DNA of 64,000 bases from Collybia mongolica (taxonomy: Eukaryota; Basidiomycota; Agaricomycetes; Agaricales; Clitocybaceae): contig JAAXNY010000005.1 in NCBI GenBank assembly GCA_013420905.1, positions 248,001 through 312,000 on the forward strand, in the 5' to 3' direction. A model generated the notes under the pieces. The model searched no databases. It worked only from the letters and a program-made list of their open reading frames with translations, and was not told the origin of the DNA. This document shows, piece after piece, positions 1 to 11,163 of the stretch. A program made the position numbers and the translations under genes. Numbering within the stretch: the first letter of the stretch is position 1; every line of letters starts with the position of its first letter.

Positions 1-427
1 CCGTGTCGATGGGAACACCGTAGCAACGCCTTCCCATTTTCCAAGGATTCCAAACTGCCTAATCTCATAGGAAATAGCTCGGGCTTCAGCTACAACTATC
101 AAGCTTTTTCAGAACCCTCCAAAACGCTGGGTCGATCGAATGACTTTGAGTTGATTAACGAAGGCTTTGATCACTCGAACGTATTTGAGCAGTTGCGAAG
201 GCGCTGAATCTTCACTCTCCAATCGCGTCCGGTCTTTACTTGATTTGAGCTTCTGCGTCCCCAGGCACTATTCCGTACGTTTACCAAAGCCTACCAACTC
301 CCAGGGACCCGCAATCTCACCCCCAAATACACAGATAACCACTCCGGCGACTGCGGCGGTATGGTACGTCCCGCCCAACCACCCCCATCACCCCAACTCC
401 CCCACTATTAACACCCGCACCCCGCCA

Positions 428-690
428 GCGCTGCTTCCCGGACGATTACACCGACCCCATCAACACCGCCCCCGAGCTCACACGCGACTACGTCGAGGAG
501 AATAGAGCGCTCTTCGTCGTGCTCGCCATGCACAAGGACGGCCTACTCTAGAAGGTCCAACCCGGCTACGAGGCGCGCGCGGAACGACACGGCGAAATAC
601 CCTTGGCACGCGTGGTTTACAAGCGGGTTTGGGGAGTTTGGGGTCCCGATTGGGTCACCACGAGGGAGGGGGGAGGGAGGTTTGATGTGT
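428..690 (+). pseudogene. Unidentified coding relic with an internal TAG
   Basis: One reading frame gives a protein-like stretch (CFPDDYTDP.., then ELTRDYVEENRALFVVLAMH) ending at TAG 549-551. The same frame then continues with equally protein-like sequence (KVQPGYEARAERHGEIPLAR). This looks like a C-terminal gene fragment broken by a nonsense change. No upstream start or family is recognised. It could also be chance in a GC-rich tract, so confidence is low. Confidence 0.25.
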
Positions 691-699
691 GGGTGGCGT

Positions 700-2760
700 G
701 GGTGATTTGTGGTCGTCTTTTGGCTGTAGTGTTTTTTTTTTTGAGTTTGAGAGTTTCGGTGCGGGGTGTTGTCGGTTTGAGTTCCTGAGGTCTGCTTTCT
801 GGTTCTGAGTGTGTTTTGCGTTTGGGTGGGGTTTGGACTGGTGGGGTTTGGACTTGGGCTTGTGTACTTGGATCGTGGTGCTTTAAGGTGGTTGTAGTGA
901 GCTTTGGGGACAGGTATGATTACTTGTTGATATATTTTTAATTTACTTTGCATGTAAGTTGCTCCGATATCGCGATCGTGCTCGACCATCCGCTGTTAAG
1001 AGTCACTAGGGTTTATCTCCGCCAGTCTAGCGAGCCAACGTTGACGGTCTATATATTACAAACCTACCCGCCCGACCCATTGGCTGGAACGATAGCCCCA
1101 TGGTTTCTGGTACCATTTATATTACATACCCACCAGTCGAAGGTGCCAGTGTCCTTACAAACCGACGATTCTGGGTATTGCGCTCCTCGGGTGCCGGGTC
1201 TAGACCATCGTTACCTCTGGGCGTCATGAGTAACCTGCACTGGTGACACCCTCTATATAGACCCCTGGGGTCGGTGCCAATAACCGCGCATGTACTTACC
1301 ATCGCAGACTTCTACGTTTTGATGCCATTGTATATGTCCTGGTGTTCATGAAGGCTTGCCGTAATTAGTATTCAAGGGTTCGGCCAGCTGGACAAATATC
1401 GCATCAATCGGAGGCTTCGGGTGGGTCCGTTGGAGGAACGTTATTCCGGGACTCGAGTCGGTGTTTGGTGTGTATATGTATCAAGGGTGATATTACTGGT
1501 AAGTACGTGGGGACTGAAGGGAAGGCCTGTGGGAGCGGTAACCCGTTGTGCCGTGTCGTGAGGTGAGAAGCGTACGGATCGTCGAGTGGGTTGCCATATT
1601 TATGAAAGCGAATGGGAACGCTGGCTATTTGGGGGAAGGGTTGCTTGTTTCCCAGCGAGGCGTGCCCAAGCTCAACACGCGGCGATCGTTATCCATTTTC
1701 ATGAGAAAATCTCTCGGAAGAAGCTTAGGACCTTCGGGTTTCAGGCCGACTGATCTAGTGTTCGTGGCTCTAGCGTTGGCCATCACGTACGTGTACGTGG
1801 TCGGTCGGCGGTCGCAGCTGATGCGCGGGTTGGCTGATGACTAGCGACCAGCGACTGGCGACTGGTGACTGGTGCCGGTGATTGTTGACATGGGTCCCTA
1901 CGTGTGAGCTTTCCTTTTGCGTGGTTCGGCCGCCGGCGACCCCTAGCCGTCTACAATACGTAGTCAAAAGGGCCACGTCTGCTGTGGATACCTTGAATTG
2001 GAGTAATTGAAGAAGTATTCTTGCATCAATTTCAGACAGAGGTCATGGTGTGATGAACCCAACATGCGACGTCGATTAAATCCCGACGGACGTAGCGGCG
2101 GCTGGACGACCCGACAGTTGTGCCTGCCAAGGCGCGGTTGGGACGAGCCAGAGACTCAAAATGAACCATTAGGACTCTTTTGCCTCAACAAAGGGGTGGC
2201 TCGAGATCCGACAAGGGCACCGCAGTCGACACGAGGTTCGAGAGGGAACAATTAAGTACAGCTCTGGGCCGGGTAGCAACCAAGAAAGAAGCGCGCCACC
2301 GTGTCCAAACAAGGCCAAACTGCAACATGGCAACGGTATCCGAGTGGTTGCTATCCCCCCAAATCTGAGTTCCACAGCCTTTTTTTTCGCAGAGCTTGAA
2401 AGGGCGCAAGGCGAGAGATATCAGCATTGGTATCTCACTTTGAAGCCTATTTTTCTGTTCACCGCCGACTTGCGCTTGCGCTCTCCTCATCGGCATATTC
2501 CTCCACTGCGATCCTTGTATCGACCACTCACCCATTCACACATACACACGCACGTAGATTATACGCAATTCCTGGCAGGACTCGATTTAGCTAGTGAGCT
2601 GATAGCCCCTGATTTTCGATGGCATCTGCGGTATACACAGAAGCACAAGGTGCGTTTCATGTCCGTCCGTTGGGTGCGCCCTGTGCTCGTCATGAACCCA
2701 CTACGCCTACGCGGGGGCTCGGAAGGGGATTTACGGAGGGCGTGAGGACGCTGTCCAAGG
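700..2760. other. Intergenic, no supported gene
   Basis: Only short overlapping frames without recognisable domains are seen. A 98-residue frame near 1548-1844 ends in a hydrophobic stretch, but it has no family signature or splice context. The last few hundred bases are presumably the promoter and 5' leader of the SH3 gene. Nothing else stands out. Confidence 0.4.
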
Positions 2761-3061
2761 CACACCCCTGCTGGACATGGCATCAGTGTCAGATGGCCCA
2801 GGGATTACTCAGGTTCTTGTCCAAGAGGTGCCGAGCCTTGCTTTCAGCTTTCACAGCTGCTCAAAGGCATCTATTCCCCCCCTTTCACCTTTTTGTCTTT
2901 TGTTTTCTCCACAAAAAAACAAGGTCCCAGCTCTGAGACTTCGTTTCGTTCTTACAGTGCACAATAACTCCAACGATCGCCGACCTCTATCTCTCTGCGT
3001 CGAAAGCCCGCCCTCGTCTTCGCCGTTCCCATCTCCATCATCGTCGTTCCTCCCACCACCT

Positions 3062-4564
3062 ATGCCCGGTGCCCACGAGTTCGCCGTCAAACCCGCCCCG
3101 CCCGGGCGGAATAGCAGAAAGGCGAGCATCGTGCCCAAGGAAGACGAGCCAAATCCTACCCTCAAGGCCCCAGTGCCCCATACCAACGGGGTTACCCAAC
3201 TCGCAGAGGCGATGACCCCCACAACGCCGACCCCGTCGGCCTTCCAGCGGCAGCAGCAGCAACAACAACCCACTACAAACGGTCACGGGCCTGGACACGC
3301 ATCGCTCTCATCCCTGTCGTCCCCACCAGCCCCTTCGACACCCACACCCACATCGACACCCACAGCCCCCGAAACCTTGAACCCAACCGCACAGCGTAAA
3401 TCCACCTCCCTGCTGCCCACAACACCAACAACGCCCTCAAGCCCGCTGTTCCACAGCCACGTCCCGCCCTCACCCACGACCGCCCTCTCCCCAGGCACAG
3501 GCATCACGCTCGACACGTCCTCCCCGTCCCTCACATCCACGCGTCCCGCGCCGCCCTCCCCCGCAGTCTCCCGCCGCGTCTCCGCAGCACCCTCCACCGC
3601 CTCCGCGCGCTCCAAGTCCTCGCGCTCCTCCCGCCCGCCCTCCGCCGCGCCTTCCCGCAACAACTCTACGCGCAAGCCACACACGAGCGCGAATGCTAGC
3701 TCGAGCTCGCCCACGGCCAACCGCCTCTCGATGCAGCTCGGGATGAGCATGACGCCACACCACCCGCCCTCGCCATCGCCCGCCTCCCCACACCCCTCTT
3801 TCGTTTTCATCCCCCCAGCCGCAGGCGAGACACCCGTGTCCACCACGCCCAAGCGCCCCGCGCAGATCAGGATCCGCGACTTTGCGTTTGCGGGCGGCGA
3901 CGAGCGGCACGTGGGACTTGGCGCGCATGTGCCGCGTGCGAATCGGGTCGCGCGGCTGAATCGGGCGCTGAGGGGTGCGGGGTCGGGGTCGGGGGTGGAG
4001 AGTAGTGAGGGGGAGGAGACAGAGGAGGAAGAGGAGGAAGAGGAGGATGGGGGTGGGTGGATGGGGTTTAGGCGGGGAATGGAGCGGTTTAGTATGAGTA
4101 TGGGCGGGGCGGGGTTTGGTGGTGGTGGCGGCGGCGGCGGCGGTAGTGATAGCACTGGTAATGGTGGGGGTGGGGGGTTCCCGAGCCGGACAGACCTGGA
4201 GAGGAACTTTGGGGCAGATGACGAGGAGGAAGGGGACGAAGACGCGGATGAGTTTTTCGATTTCGACCCAGAGGGCGAGGACGCGGCGGATGGCGAGGAA
4301 GGGGAAGAGGAGGAGCCGCTGTACCCGGGGATGTACCGGGCGCTGTATGCGTTTGAGCCGGAGGGGACGGCGGAGATGGCGTTGGTCGAGGACCAGGTTG
4401 TGCGTGTGGTGGGGCGGGGCGGGGGCGTGGGGTGGGCAGTGGTCGTTGATGAGCGGGTGGGGCAAGGGGAGGGGCAGGGGGAGAGGCATGCGCTTGTGCC
4501 GGAGAGTTACTTGGAGGTTGTGAGGCTGGATTGGGAGGATGAGGGGTTGGTTGGGGATGCGTGA
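3062..4564 (+). CDS. SH3-domain adaptor protein, Nbp2/Skb5-like
   Basis: Single-exon frame of 500 residues. The ATG at 3062 is chosen because the in-frame sequence upstream (to an ATG at 2777) is pyrimidine-rich leader-like DNA. The N-terminal half is disordered Pro/Ser/Thr sequence with a Gln run (about residues 61-66). A motif IRIRDFAFAGGDERHVGLG (about residue 275) is followed by acidic and glycine runs. The C-terminal SH3 domain begins YRALYAFEPEGTAEMAL and ends ALVPESYLEVV, the usual ALYDF and ALVP-NYV landmarks. In yeasts such single-SH3 proteins (Nbp2, Skb5) are cytosolic adaptors that bring phosphatases or kinases to MAPK and PAK signalling. Assignment to that group is inference from domain position; the SH3 domain itself is clear. 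Codon use shifts from C-rich to G-rich near 3890. No introns are needed. Confidence 0.75.
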   Translation: MPGAHEFAVKPAPPGRNSRKASIVPKEDEPNPTLKAPVPHTNGVTQLAEAMTPTTPTPSAFQRQQQQQQPTTNGHGPGHASLSSLSSPPAPSTPTPTSTPTAPETLNPTAQRKSTSLLPTTPTTPSSPLFHSHVPPSPTTALSPGTGITLDTSSPSLTSTRPAPPSPAVSRRVSAAPSTASARSKSSRSSRPPSAAPSRNNSTRKPHTSANASSSSPTANRLSMQLGMSMTPHHPPSPSPASPHPSFVFIPPAAGETPVSTTPKRPAQIRIRDFAFAGGDERHVGLGAHVPRANRVARLNRALRGAGSGSGVESSEGEETEEEEEEEEDGGGWMGFRRGMERFSMSMGGAGFGGGGGGGGGSDSTGNGGGGGFPSRTDLERNFGADDEEEGDEDADEFFDFDPEGEDAADGEEGEEEEPLYPGMYRALYAFEPEGTAEMALVEDQVVRVVGRGGGVGWAVVVDERVGQGEGQGERHALVPESYLEVVRLDWEDEGLVGDA

Positions 4565-6007
4565 GGTGGGGAGGGGGGCGTGGTGGAGAGGGCTTTTAAG
4601 TCGTCCATTTACGGTGGGACTACAGGCGTTGGCGTGGTCATTGTCATTGGGCGTTGGATGCATGCGGGCGTGCGGGCGTGCGGTTCTGACGGGTTGACGG
4701 GACGTTGGGGTTATATGTCAGCGGAGGCTTGTAGCTTTGTTTTTAGCTTTTTAGCTTTTGGCTTTTGGCTTTTGGCTCTTAGATATGGTAATGGGTGTGG
4801 GCCCTCTCTTTGCGATTTTGTTATTCTGTTCTGTCTTTTTTTTTTCGTTGAGGATGTAATTTTTTTGTAGTTTTTTTTTTTCCATTTATTGTAATTGTTA
4901 TCTCTGATGAATCTCTGGTGGGAGTGTGTGTGTGGGTGCGTGGGTACGTATGTGAGTTTGTCTTCGGCTAACGACTCTTGTTCAAACCATCCTGAAACCT
5001 ATGATAGACCAGTTGAAGAGTGGTCAGAGTGGGATATGCTGGGGTGATAAAGGTGGTTGATGTGATTTTTCTGGCAGGTCGCAGTGGATTTGTTACACAA
5101 GCGCCACCGACGTAGTACCATAGCGCGTGCCTGCACCACTTCCGTCGCACCACTTCCGTCCCTATTTGCCATATTCCCGACTGATACAGTTCAAACCTTA
5201 AAAGCTTCAATCTTGGCCAAATCGTTGTGAACGACTCAGCTACTTTTGCCACTTTATCTCCTTGCTCCTTCGCGCACATTTCTTGCAGCCATCAGCCCCC
5301 AGTCCGCCAACTGTCGACCTCCAGGAGGATATGTCCCGGAATTGGCCTTCAAGTGGCCCTCCACGTGTCCGAGACTCCGATTGTTCCGGATCAGTCCCAC
5401 ATGGCGAGTGGCGAGCACAGCCACGCACGTGGAGGATTTGCCGATCATCGATTCTGAGCTGATGGTTTGTTTCCGTCAACACCACGGCCACATAATCGAG
5501 GCCTTGATATCAGTTGAGGATGCCTCGACAATCTGGGCTTATACTAGAGGTGCTCTCCTCGTCTTTCTCCAAATCTATATTTTCAATGATCAGCCTGCTG
5601 GCTATCTTTGCGAACGCTAACCTTGCGAACCAAGTCCCGAGGTCCATGCATAACATCTGTGCCTAAAGGCCCAAAAGGCTCAGCTCACGCCACATAACCT
5701 GCACTTCTTGATGCGAAGTACAACTTATACCGCTTCCATAGCAGAATGGTACACGATCTCCCCACCCGGAGCCCAATTCGCTAAAACCCACCACCAAAAG
5801 ACCGATTTGCGACGAGGCAACCATGCCGATCCGAACGAGGATCGGAGTGGAGCTGGTCGGGATGAGTATATGCGCGGGGGGGTTATGGTCTCCACAAATA
5901 TCCATCTTTTTGTTTGCCACTGCCCTGTTTTCTGTTTTCCGGCTCTCCTAACCTGCACGCAACCGTCTGCAACTCACTCCTTTTACTAAAATCCATTTTT
6001 GAGGACC
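4565..6007. other. Intergenic, no supported gene
   Basis: T-rich sequence just after the SH3 gene (4740-4900, several poly-T runs) is probably its 3' UTR. The remainder holds short overlapping frames with no consistent codon pattern or splice structure. The segment just before 6008 should contain the promoter of the membrane-protein gene. No repeats noticed. Confidence 0.4.
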
Positions 6008-7776
6008 ATGGCGACGGAAGGCTTCCCTTTTAATATGCTATCCAGCGACGACCTCGGCGCCTTGTTGGTTGGGCTATGTGTCAGCCTTGTGCTCTGTGGA
6101 GTCGTCATGATACAAGGCTACACATATTACCAACGGTTCGGTGATGACCGATTTTTCCTCAAGGTATTGGTAAGCCTTCTGCTTCGCTAAGGCGTATCAT
6201 CGGGCTCGTCATGCTCGATCCTAATTTCTTCGGTTTTGTTGTTTTTGTTGTATAGGCTACGGCCGTCCTGTGAGCTGCTCCATGTATCGTGCTTCACCCT
6301 TGGATTAACGTTGAGGGTTTTATCTGGCCCTAACGATAGGGTATTGGAATTGCTCTACTTATACCTGATCATCCAAATCGTGTATCGATTTGCGGTCGTC
6401 CTCGGAGGGCACACCCCCACCGGTCCGAATTCTTACCACTACCCCTGGGTATCCAACCTCACACCTACCTACCCGCCCAGGGCTTCTTCGCCTTCCGAAT
6501 CTATCGGCTCTCGGGCTCGCATATATCCCCATCATATGTTGGGCAATGATCCTGTTCAGCCTCGGTGGCGGCCTCGCGCTCATGGTAGAGGACGTTCTGG
6601 ACGTCCCGCGGGTGCCGAACTACGTCACGTTCACAGAAAAGTGCGCCTGGCTGATCGATATAGGGTTCATTGTCAGTGCGGTGTCGGATGTGCTCATCGC
6701 GGCGTCGTTGTGCTTTTATTTGAAGCGTACGACGCCTGGGGAGCAGCTGAAGAGGTGAGTTCAGCTGGCTTGATTTCTTTTTTTCTTTCTCTTTTCGTGG
6801 GTGTGAGCGTATGGCTGATTATGGGGAATGGGACTAGCACGTCGGAGCTTGTGGACAAATTGATTATCTGGATTATTCGTGAGTGCGTGCTTCGCCTTGG
6901 TGGGGCTGTGGGTTAAGGTATTATTTTCAGAGACAGGAACGGTCACGAGGTGTTATTTTGATGTCGTTTATAGATGGATGTAACAACTTACAGGATCGTT
7001 CCAATTAGTATAGCATCTGTCGCTGTTGTGGTAGCGGTACGCATCTGTTCCCTGTTTCTTGATAGTCAGTTGATGCTAACTATGTTTCGTAGTTCTTTAC
7101 AAGGCCACAATCTGGTCGGTTCATCATATCATATGTTGATAGAATCCTTACCCAGTGCGCACTTTAGAAATTTGGTTTGCGACGTGTATGGCTACGGCTA
7201 AACGTACGCTCCTCCTTCGTCCTCATATCCTAAACTCAAGTGTTCTGACTTCGCTCCCGAGTGTACTCAAACTCGTTTTTCACATCGTAAGCTAACCTTA
7301 CTTCGAAGTTCCTCTCTGCTGACTCCCCAGCTGATTCCCCAGCTAACACGTCACCTCGGCCACACAGCCTCAACGTCCGCCGGCACCTCAGGACAGCGGA
7401 TGTCCTGCCCCTCACCGCCATCGTCGGGAACGGACTTGAGTTTCGCGGGGACCCCCATCTCGAGGTACACAGATCTATAGTTTACTCACTCATGAGGTCC
7501 GCTGATGCCTCACTCACGGTGTTGCAGTTAAAGGCATCCAAAGTCCCCTGTTCCCAAGAGAACGACAACGAGGGCACAACTCCGGTCGCGAGCGAGGTCC
7601 CAGTTTTGAGTGTCACTATGGTGAGGATTCCTATTTTGCGTGGGGATTGTTGTTGAGTGTAGCTGATTTGTTTTTGGATGCTCCTGTAGCCTGAGAAATC
7701 ATTTAGCAGTGCGTCGGCGCACCGGGGTTCTAGGGGTATGGATCTTGAGGGGCAGCAGTCGGGATCTTTGAGTTAA
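6008..7776 (+). pseudogene. DUF6534-type multi-pass membrane protein, frame disrupted
   Basis: A multi-exon gene resembling the basidiomycete DUF6533/6534 family of seven-helix proteins of unknown function. ATG 6008 begins MATEGFPFNML, followed by helix 1 and the family-like end YTYYQRFGDDRFFLKVL. Exon 1 ends at 6169, then comes a 14-nt exon 6256-6269, then exon 3 from 6340 (VLELLYLYLIIQIVYRF). Further family landmarks are GFFAFRIYRLSGS (6481-6519), ICWAMILFSLGG, TEKCAWLIDIGFIVSAVSDV, STSELVDKLIIWII, and the C-terminal LNVRRHLRTADVLPL (about 7369), with a Ser-rich tail ending TAA 7774-7776. GFFAFRIYRLSGS and the following ICWAMILF lie in different frames with no room for an intron. The exon before TEKCAW is also short of one helix. 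Thus it is either a degraded gene or one with sequence errors; part of the 6.97-7.37 kb exon structure is unresolved. Confidence 0.6.
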
Positions 7777-9480
7777 CAAGTTGCCTTGATGAACGTGGGT
7801 CTTTGGGTCTGATACGCATTCTTCCCTTTGGGATGATAATCAACGATTTTGGATGAGCGGGACCCCAGGTTCCCTGGGTCTGGTGCTCAGCATGCCAAAA
7901 TTCTGGACATGCATACCCGAAAGAGCCGGCTTTGTTTGCAGGTTATGTAATATTGTATACCAATGATAATTTGAATGATAGATGGGGAACACCATAACCC
8001 CTGAAGCCTCAATTTTCAACTTGAACTGCCAATGCCTACAGCCTCTGAGGCCATCAGCAGAATGGAAAATTAAAAATTCAGGTTTTTATTGGTTTTTGTT
8101 GGGGTCCATGGAAACCTGGATATCTGCATTAATTTTTGTAATGATCAACTAATGGTTAACTAACTGGGAAGTTTCCATTACTTGTCTCCCAGCTTGTAAG
8201 GGGTGGCATTGCCACAGGTGCTAGCCAAGGGAGAGTGATGTGCATAGCAGAGTCAACCATGTAGGGAAGGGGGCACTAGGGGCACAGGCAGCTTAGTCAC
8301 ATGAAGAGACCCGGACCTAAGGTATTGCAAAGGTGTGGACCCAGAAGGGTACACACCAACTATATATGGTACATTGGAGGATAAACTATGGAGCTATGTT
8401 GGGAACTGGTATAGGCCCGCTTGGGCATGCAACGGTGCACTGGTAAGGTGCCAGTAAGGAGTCATGTACTATCCATGAAAGGGGTAAGGGGTGGGATCAC
8501 AAGGTTAGTAGAGTTACACTGAAGTCTGGCATACAGCAGCATATGAGTACATATGATAGATGTGAAGTTAGTCCAAGTGATTAGGTGGAGGTGAACTAGC
8601 ACTCCCCTTACACAGCTGGGCTGCCAGAAAAAGAAACTAATGTTTTGGAGTGTGTGATTTCTGCTGGTTTTGTGCTCCCTAGAACTTTCGGGGGGATATT
8701 GATTTACAAACCTTGATGCATAGTGCCTGGTGACACTTATTGGGATAAAAGACACAGAATTAGCATACAACAAGCTTGATACCCATGATGAATTTGACAT
8801 GGGGAGTGGATTGCAGGTGGATTGCAGCCTGTGCATTGTTCCAGTGCATGCCAAGCATTTTGGTCTTGGTCTCACACCACTTATTGATGGGGCACTTTAA
8901 AGCCTGGATTTTTAGCATTTAACAGTGACTTTGAATCCTACTTTGATCACTCAGATCATATTGCAAACTGTAGGAGGAGGAGAAAGTGCTGGTGGAGGGG
9001 ATTTTTTTGAGTGGACCTCAACTGAGGAAAAAGGCAAGAGTGTTTCTGTTCCAAGTTCTATTTTTAGAATGAGGTCTGTCCTTATTGCAGTGGGCCAAAA
9101 TTTTTGATTCTTTGCAAAAACTGGTAACCATTCATGTGACTTTTTGATCTAAATGTTATTGACTGTCTTTATCTATATGATTTGCATAGATATTTTCTTT
9201 CTGATTAATGTTATTCTGCATTGGTAGTTGGTATGTACACCATATTTGTCCATATGATTTTGTTCTAAATCAACAACAAAGCAACTTTCATTTGTTCATC
9301 ATGTGTTTGATATCAACTTACAACAAAGTCTGGGACATAGAGATTGGATTGGCAAGCCCATATTTGATGTAGACTAAGGTAAGTTTGAGGAGCCCTTATA
9401 TCCTGGCCTTGGCTGTGCCACAACCATCTTAGCAATGAGGATGATATCAACTGGTGAGTTACCAGTTATTTTCCAATAAG
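7777..9480. other. Non-coding, repeat-derived tract
   Basis: AT-richer than the flanking host genes, with no supported gene. The part around 8240-8385 resembles 47545-47690 (shared order of AACCATG-AGGGAAGGG, TATTGCAAAGGTG and TATAT-GTACATTG blocks), so it is a piece of a dispersed repeat. The rest is probably eroded transposon DNA. Confidence 0.45.
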
Positions 9481-9537
9481 ATTGGTTAATCTAACAAGTC
9501 TTGCATTTTCCACAAGTCTTATCACTGAATTGAAGAC

Positions 9538-10773
9538 ATGGAACTGCGCTCTGTGGACATCACATCTGCTTTCCCCAATGGAGATCTGGAAGAAGACATT
9601 TATATGCGTCCTCCTCCGGGTTATGTGGTTGGAAACAAGGTTTTGAAGCTCAAGAAATCGCTCTATGGACTCAAACAGGCTGCCAGGCAGTGGAACAAGA
9701 AGCTGCATGGTGTTCTTGACAGCATGGGATTCACCAGACTGGAATCTGACCGCTCCCTTTACTTGTATGTAAAGGGAGAAGTCAAGATCATTGTCCCCAT
9801 CTATATTGATGATATCACTCTGGCTTCAAAGTCCAATGCAGAAATTGACAGAACAGTCAAGGAGCTGTCCAGACACTTCAAACTTTGTGACCTTGGGCCC
9901 ACTCAGTTCCTATTGGGTGTGGAAATCATCAGAGATTGTCCAAATTGCACCATTGCCCTCTCCCAGAGACAGTACATTGTGGACATGCTGGAAAAGTACA
10001 ACATGACAGACTGTAACCCAATCAGCACTCCTATGACCCCAGGACTTATTCTATCCCAGTCAATGTGCCCACAGACAGATGCAGAAAGGGAGGAAATGCA
10101 AAATGTCCCATATCTCAGTCTTGTTGGATCACTTCAATATCTTGTCAGTATGACTAGAGGTGATCTAGCTGCAGGTGTAGCCAAGCTAGCAAGGTATAAC
10201 TCCAATCCTGGTCCTAAGCATTGGGCTGCTGCAAAGCATATGCTCAGATATTGCAAGGCCACCATGGACTACAAGTTGACCTACCAGGCAAATGGTGAAC
10301 CACTGGAGTTCAAGACCTACTGTAATGCTTCTCATGTAGACTGTGTGGACACTGGGCACTCTACTGGTGGATATGTCACAATTTTGGGGGGAGGAGCAAT
10401 AGGCTGGAGCAGCAAACTGCAACCAATTGTCACACTATCCACCACTGAAGCAGAGTATGTTGCTGCTGTGGAGGCAGGCAAGGAGATCATCTGGATGCGA
10501 AGTCTCATGCAAGAACTTGGGTATCCTATCCAAAACTCTTCCATTTTAATGATTGACAATATGTCTTCATTAAATGTGACCAAGAACCCAGAACACCATG
10601 GAAGAATGAAACATATTGACACCAGACTATTCTGGCTAAGGGAAAAAGTGGAAAGTGGAATTATTTCTACTTATCACATTCCTGGAACAGCTCAAGTGGC
10701 AGACATTCTTACCAAAGCTGTTACACTCCCTAAGGTACAATACTGCAGGGAGATGATGGGTATTAAGCCCTGA
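9538..10773 (+). CDS. Copia-type polyprotein fragment: reverse transcriptase and RNase H
   Basis: A 411-residue open frame, the C-terminal part of a Ty1/Copia Pol. It starts inside the reverse transcriptase (MELRSVDITSAFPNGDLEED, where the family has D-x-AFLNG), then KKSLYGLKQAARQW and the catalytic YIDD box (family usually YVDD). RNase H follows, with LSTTEAEYVA, the third-acidic region MIDNMSSL and NPEHHGRMKHID, and it ends TKAVTLPKVQYCREMMG. The usual Y(S/A)DADWA RNase H aspartate region reads TYCNASHVD, so the first aspartate appears lost. Gag, protease, integrase and the RT start are absent upstream, so the element is 5'-truncated and dead despite the open frame. Confidence 0.85.
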   Translation: MELRSVDITSAFPNGDLEEDIYMRPPPGYVVGNKVLKLKKSLYGLKQAARQWNKKLHGVLDSMGFTRLESDRSLYLYVKGEVKIIVPIYIDDITLASKSNAEIDRTVKELSRHFKLCDLGPTQFLLGVEIIRDCPNCTIALSQRQYIVDMLEKYNMTDCNPISTPMTPGLILSQSMCPQTDAEREEMQNVPYLSLVGSLQYLVSMTRGDLAAGVAKLARYNSNPGPKHWAAAKHMLRYCKATMDYKLTYQANGEPLEFKTYCNASHVDCVDTGHSTGGYVTILGGGAIGWSSKLQPIVTLSTTEAEYVAAVEAGKEIIWMRSLMQELGYPIQNSSILMIDNMSSLNVTKNPEHHGRMKHIDTRLFWLREKVESGIISTYHIPGTAQVADILTKAVTLPKVQYCREMMGIKP

Positions 10774-10831
10774 ATGGTTTTGTTTCTGACTACTCTATTT
10801 TGATTTTGGTAACTCTTATTGAGATGCACCA

Positions 10832-11102
10832 GGTCAGGGGGGTATATTAGAATTGACCTGTATATATAGCTTAGCTTAGTATTGTTTCACTTCTTTCATT
10901 ATTCTATTGTTCTATTGTTCCATTGTTCTATTGTTCCTTTGTCTATTGTACTCTACTATTGTTCCTACAGGTATATAGGTGTAGAGTAGCTTGTCCTGGA
11001 GTCCCCAGTTTCTTACTCAGGACTCCAGGTTAGTACTCACTTATATTAGTGAATATACAGTTTCTTACTTAGGACTCCAGCTCTAGGCTTCCACCTTTAA
11101 CA
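10832..11102 (+). repeat. Copia polypurine tract and putative 3' LTR
   Basis: Sixty bases after the Copia stop a purine run (GGTCAGGGGGG, 10832-10842) marks the plus-strand priming site. The following approximately 260 bp runs from TATATTAGAATTG to ...CCTTTAACA (11102) and ends in CA, as LTRs do. It contains several CTATTGTTC repeats and a duplicated GGACTCCAG segment. No 5' LTR partner was found. The right edge abuts the reversed Gypsy fragment. Confidence 0.55.
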
Positions 11103-11163
11103 TGATGTTCTCCTTTCCTAATCCGCTAACTAATAGTCGGATTCTGATTTCTTCATCTCCAAT

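Noticed and set aside
1548..1844. 98-codon frame with a possible membrane helix
   Set aside because: No family motif, no splice context and competing frames of the same size on both strands.
3283..4663. Long minus-strand open frames of 290 and 397 codons
   Set aside because: They lie opposite the SH3 gene and consist of low-complexity Pro/Ser/Thr/Arg mirror sequence; a shadow of the GC-rich coding strand.
9538..10773. Copia open frame as an active element
   Set aside because: Although open for 411 codons, it lacks Gag, protease, integrase and the RT start, and has an altered RNase H aspartate region.
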